From: Lingula anatina
Taxonomy: Eukaryota > Brachiopoda > Lingulata > Lingulida > Lingulidae
Length of the DNA: 64,000 bases
Direction of reading: 5' to 3'
NCBI RefSeq assembly: GCF_001039355.2
Contig: NW_019775907.1
Span: forward strand, 4,039-68,038
The position numbers and the translations under genes are program-made. Below, piece after piece: positions 60,411-64,000 of this stretch (position 1 is the stretch's first letter; each line of letters begins with the position of its first letter). The notes beneath the pieces were generated by a model. The model worked only from the letters and a program-made list of their open reading frames with translations, was not told where the DNA came from and ran no database searches.

Positions 60411-61554
60411 TGTGTTTACTCAACGTTTTTTTTTTGTTAAGACAGTGCACTCCCAACGAAATTTATTTGATATTCATTGTTTTTAATTTAAATTAAAGGG
60501 AAAATAATAATATTTTTCCATATCTTTACATTTGAATATGCATGGATATTTTTAAATAACATTTTAAAAATAATTTCCCATCTGAAATACAGTACTGTAT
60601 GCATGTGTACTGTACATGTAGTGCAATTACATGTATAACACATATGTATGGAAAAAAGTTCAATATTTCAGAGACAAATACTGGCTACATTTGTCATGCC
60701 AAAGAAGGTATGCTGGTTGATTAACAAGAATAAAAAACAACAAAATTTGAGTTTGTTTGGCAAAGTTGTATTTTAAAACATACATGTACATGTAGTTACC
60801 GGTAGTACAGTACCAGTATTTAGATAATGTACTGAACTTAAAGAATGAGTGTAATGACTATGTGGTTGTACAAAAAATAAGGGGGTGACAGGAGAATGAT
60901 TTAAATGTTAGGTGTTTGAGCATATATATGGCCAGTATTGACAAATTTTTTTATCAAAATGCTCCATTTTTTCTATTTGGTTTTTAAACTTCATATAATT
61001 ACTAATACTGTATTTGTTGTCCTCTTGAAAATAATTACTTCAGCGTATTAAGTACTATAAACAAAGTTTAATTTTATTTGATAGTTAAATTATCAGAAGA
61101 ATACACATCTGAGTCATCTTTTTTGGCAACATACACATTTTGGCCGGACACATTTACAAACCTTAACCTATATATATATATCGGATATAATTCCCTGGTG
61201 TAACAAACTACATATATGTCACAACACCATCCCCGAGTCTGTTAGTAAGCAGATGAAATATTGAACAGAAATTTAAAGTACAAGTTCATTTTCCCCAGCT
61301 ATTGACCAAAGAACTTCAATTCTAACTTACAAGTACAAGCACATTTAATTTAACCACGTTGATGAATTGGGGGGAGGGGGGGGGGGGATCCTCCACCCCT
61401 CCTGTTTTCCTCAAAAGGAAAGCTTTCAGAAAAGATTATCATAATGGAATCTAAAGAAGAATATTTCATAACACCTAACATTGCACCATATTTTGAAGCC
61501 ACTTATTCTGCAGTACCCCCCTCCACCCCAAAAAACAACAATGAGCTCCTGATC

Positions 61555-61588
<34 letters not shown>

Positions 61589-61623
61589 GCTGCTTTGCTG
61601 TTTTTCACATTTTGTTTATTTTT
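60411..61623. other. Intergenic, no gene seen
   Basis: AT-rich, with poly-G near 61370-61387 and an (AAT)n tract at 61557-61588. TTTATT at about 61614-61619 would be a minus-strand AATAAA only a few bases after the MYND gene's stop codon; a longer 3' UTR is more likely. Confidence 0.5.
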
Positions 61624-63020
61624 TCACCTGTTTCCAAGTTCAATAATGGCATCAATCACATTGTCTGTCTTTCTCAGAGCTTTTATAGCTGTGTTTCTAT
61701 CAATATTCATCTGCTTCAGAACCACTTCAATGTCTTGCTTCTCCAAGCCCTCCTCACTCTCAGCCTTTTCACCAAGCGCCTGAAATACTGCCTTTTCTGT
61801 AATAAATTCCTTAATGTTACCCTGTCCCATTAGTTTTCCTTGACAAATCAATTTCAACTTGCTGAGAGGAATTTGAACAGTATGTGCTATTTGTTGCATT
61901 ATATCTTCTCCAGACCAGTGTTTTTGAATAGGGATTTTGTGTTTTTCTTTATTTCCTTTCACAATAATTGTTGATGTGAGTTGCTTGGTGTCAGTATCTA
62001 GAGGACCATCCATGCATTTGCTACTGGAAGGTCGGGAAGATGTTGAGAGTGTTACTTCTCTTTCTTTACATTCAAACATGATAACCCCTGAGACTTTCGA
62101 TGTAGTTTGTTGCATATCAACATTTTCAGCTACTGTCTGTTTCTGAGTACCATGATCAAATTGTACTGGTAATTTTGTGATTTGATTGTGATCTTTAGGA
62201 TCCTGATGTTGACAGTCTGTTTTCTTATCTGTTGTAGAGCTAACCTGGGGAAAATTCTCTGATTGAAAACACTTGTTCTGTTCTACTAGTAGTCTTCTTT
62301 GAACACTTTCCAAGTGACTTCCACCACTCTTTGGACCATTTTCTTTCCCATAGCATTGGTGCTGATTGTTCAATCTCACTTCAGAAATATTTTGGTCTTT
62401 GTAGTTTTCTCCTTCATAAACATTTGATACATGCAAGTCTCCACTGTTTTCTTCACTTGAATGTTGAATTGTCTTTAATGATGTGCTGTCCATTTCAGTA
62501 TTTAATTTTGAGAAGTTTTTGGCATTTGGGGTATGTCTGATGCTGGGAGACTCTGGGACATTTTTATTGCACAGGTCTTTGTGAGAAGTCCAGTCCTTAA
62601 CTTGACATTCACGGGAACTGGAAGGAAGTGTAGGTAAAATATATATTTACATTATGGAGTAAAATATATAATACTGGAACGTGTAAGTAAGTATATTGTG
62701 TCAACTGATTTTTTAAAAATTTCTTGTAGATATGTTGATAATTTAAATTTATTTATCAAGATTTTTACAGTAAACCAAAAGCAATCAAACAGTCATATAA
62801 AATGCACAGCCAGAAAATCAGACACTGGCCTCAACTTTTCTATGTAATTTACTTTCAATAAAATCATAGAGAGAGGCACCATTTTGTCGAAATCCAAATT
62901 AGTATAAGCTTTTACTTTCATAGTGTTCACATACCAGTAGACCACTTTTTGACAACGGGTACATCTCTTTAAAATCGACTGTATTTTCCCACACCTTTTG
63001 CACGCCAAACGGTCTGCCAT
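61624..63020 (-). CDS. MYND finger - ubiquitin-like - UBA protein, complete, two exons
   Basis: Exon 1 63020-62935 and exon 2 62617-61624 join (TG|T making Cys29) into 359 residues. Residues 7-45 are a full MYND zinc finger: C7, C10, C20, C23, C29, C33, H41, C45; the sixth motif position exists only after splicing. Residues ~70-240 are polar and low-complexity, probably disordered. Residues ~244-313 resemble a ubiquitin fold (STIIVKGNKEKHKIPIQ, then LSKLKLICQGKLMGQ). Residues ~323-355 (KQDIEVVLKQMNIDRNTAIK, then ALRKTDNVIDAIIEL) match the NAC-alpha/HYPK type of UBA domain. MYND fingers bind proline-rich peptides; UBL and UBA parts suggest proteasome, ubiquitin or nascent-chain links. There is no terminal Gly-Gly, so it is not a modifier. 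I do not recognise a named orthologue. It starts head-to-head with the next gene, 503 bp apart. Confidence 0.85.
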
Positions 63021-63523
63021 GATAGTTTACCTTGGAGGCACTTGTTCGTCAATAGAGGGCGAAAATAGAACTGATTAGCAAGACAAGCCACCGCAATTTG
63101 TGCTATCTTAATCAGTTACACTAAATGCTGTTTGTTTTTTGTTCTACTCCTTTACAATATAAAAAAAAAACATTTTCAGTTTTTGATACAATTGTTGATA
63201 CTATTTTAATTTGGCGTTTTAAGAAATATCATATGTCAAAATAAACAAACCAATCACAAAAGGTCATCTCTGTCATGTGATCTGAGAGATTTCCCTCACC
63301 GCAACTGGGACACTAGTGCGTTACACCGACACGGTGTAGGCTCTGTTTAAGTTAGGTCTAACCTAAGGGGATGTTGTAAAGACTCCATATGACACTCTTA
63401 TTAAATAGAGCAAGGGAAGTTGTTGTATGTTTGTATAATTGAAACCTTGTTGAAGTTCTCGTTACTTTGAATACCCAAGGGTTTCCCGCTGGCAAAGACG
63501 CGAGGAGAAGGCACTTTCGCATC
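63021..63523. promoter_or_regulatory. Bidirectional intergenic region, MYND gene and CH-like gene
   Basis: 503 bp lie between two divergent start codons. GTCATGTGAT at about 63272-63281 is E-box-like. The plus-strand start codon itself sits in ATCATGGCGGAT, which is also YY1-like. It includes both 5' UTRs, and their limits are unknown. Confidence 0.5.
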
Positions 63524-63637
63524 ATGGCGGATTCAAGTGAGCCGGTTGAATCGAATTGGTCGTTTAGATCAAGGATTGACGAGGAATTGGAGTTTTACAC
63601 GGATATGGCATTGCATGAAACACAGAGGTGGATCGAG
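63524..63637 (+). CDS. First coding exon of a probable calponin-homology-domain protein
   Basis: ATG 63524 in a good context (ATCATGG) opens 38 codons to a phase-0 donor GAG|GTAAGT at 63637. The sequence includes NWSFRSRIDEELEFY and ends ALHETQRWIE. A helix ending in E.Q.WIE directly before an intron is how the CH domain of LIMCH1/LMO7-type proteins begins, and related words occur in calponin-like proteins. Only this one exon is available, so the family is an inference. An in-frame ATG 57 bp upstream (63467) is possible but has a weaker context. The rest of the gene lies to the right of the window. Confidence 0.55.
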
Positions 63638-64000
63638 GTAAGTTATTTTGTAGCTTAAAATTTCCTTAGAATTCCCAATGAACTTTTTGAAAAGTTTTTT
63701 GAAGTGATTGAATGTGCATGGAATCTTTGCCCGCAACTGACAAGTTAGTTATGTTGTCAGCTTTTTATGGAATTTTATTGCCAAGACCGTGGGAAAATGT
63801 CATTTTAATGTTAGGTTGTAAACGTATCATCCTAATAAGAAATAGCATTAAAAGATGAAGAGACTTAAATTGAACGTTTATTTTTTATCGCATGAGCAAC
63901 ATATAGTTATATAACTTATAACAGGAAAAGATTTTCCAAGTTCTTATCGACGATCGCCCTGAATATTATTTAAAATGGTTTGTGGAATTTTGTTAGTTAA
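63638..64000 (+). other. Intron 1 of the CH-like gene, no exon seen
   Basis: AT-rich intron sequence to the right edge of the window. No second exon is recognisable. Confidence 0.5.

Noticed and set aside
1-64000. CRISPR arrays, operons, ribosome-binding sites, bacterial-type systems
   Set aside because: The window is intron-rich eukaryotic DNA; no regularly spaced short repeats with unique spacers were seen.

Overview
The window is nuclear DNA from an animal, most likely a marine invertebrate. It is AT-rich and intron-dense, with phase-consistent GT-AG introns, animal gene families (centrosomin/CDK5RAP2, URM1, a mitochondrial ornithine carrier, a MYND protein) and many short transposon remnants. 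I cannot name the species or phylum. Single N bases at 3718, 10686, 21525 and 53196 look like closed gaps or contig joins, and two of them sit where gene structure breaks.

Layout. 1-26868 (minus): the N-terminal ~1,045 residues of a CDK5RAP2/myomegalin-type centrosomal coiled-coil protein in 29 readable exons, with a clear CM1 motif. An exon block (exons 12-19, 11325-14897) appears a second time at 134-3716, introns included, ending at an N; this is either a real tandem duplication or a second haplotype left in the assembly. 26869-27167: a ~300-bp head-to-head promoter with YY1-like and NRF1-like sites. 27168-30359 (plus): complete five-exon URM1, ending in Gly-Gly. 31-47 kb: CpG-rich and simple-repeat-rich, with no gene I can support. 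47259-52037: three ~1.6-kb tandem units, each carrying a tRNA-derived SINE-like module with A and B boxes. 53422-60300 (minus): SLC25A15/ORC-type mitochondrial ornithine carrier with untranslated 5' exons; its last third is missing to the left, near the N at 53196. A transposon-like segment (56183-58269) in its 5' intron holds a possible two-exon membrane microprotein on the plus strand. 61624-63020 (minus): a complete two-exon protein with MYND finger, ubiquitin-like domain and HYPK/NACA-type UBA. 63524 onward (plus): first coding exon of a probable calponin-homology protein, head-to-head with the MYND gene.

The genes do not form one pathway. Their products cover centrosome organisation, tRNA thiolation/urmylation, urea-cycle transport, a probable ubiquitin or chaperone adaptor, and probably cytoskeleton. 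The most distinctive items are the MYND-UBL-UBA protein, the SINE-bearing tandem array, the duplicated exon block, several long-armed MITEs, and a sharp contrast in CpG content between the gene bodies and the 31-53 kb region, as expected for mosaic invertebrate methylation.
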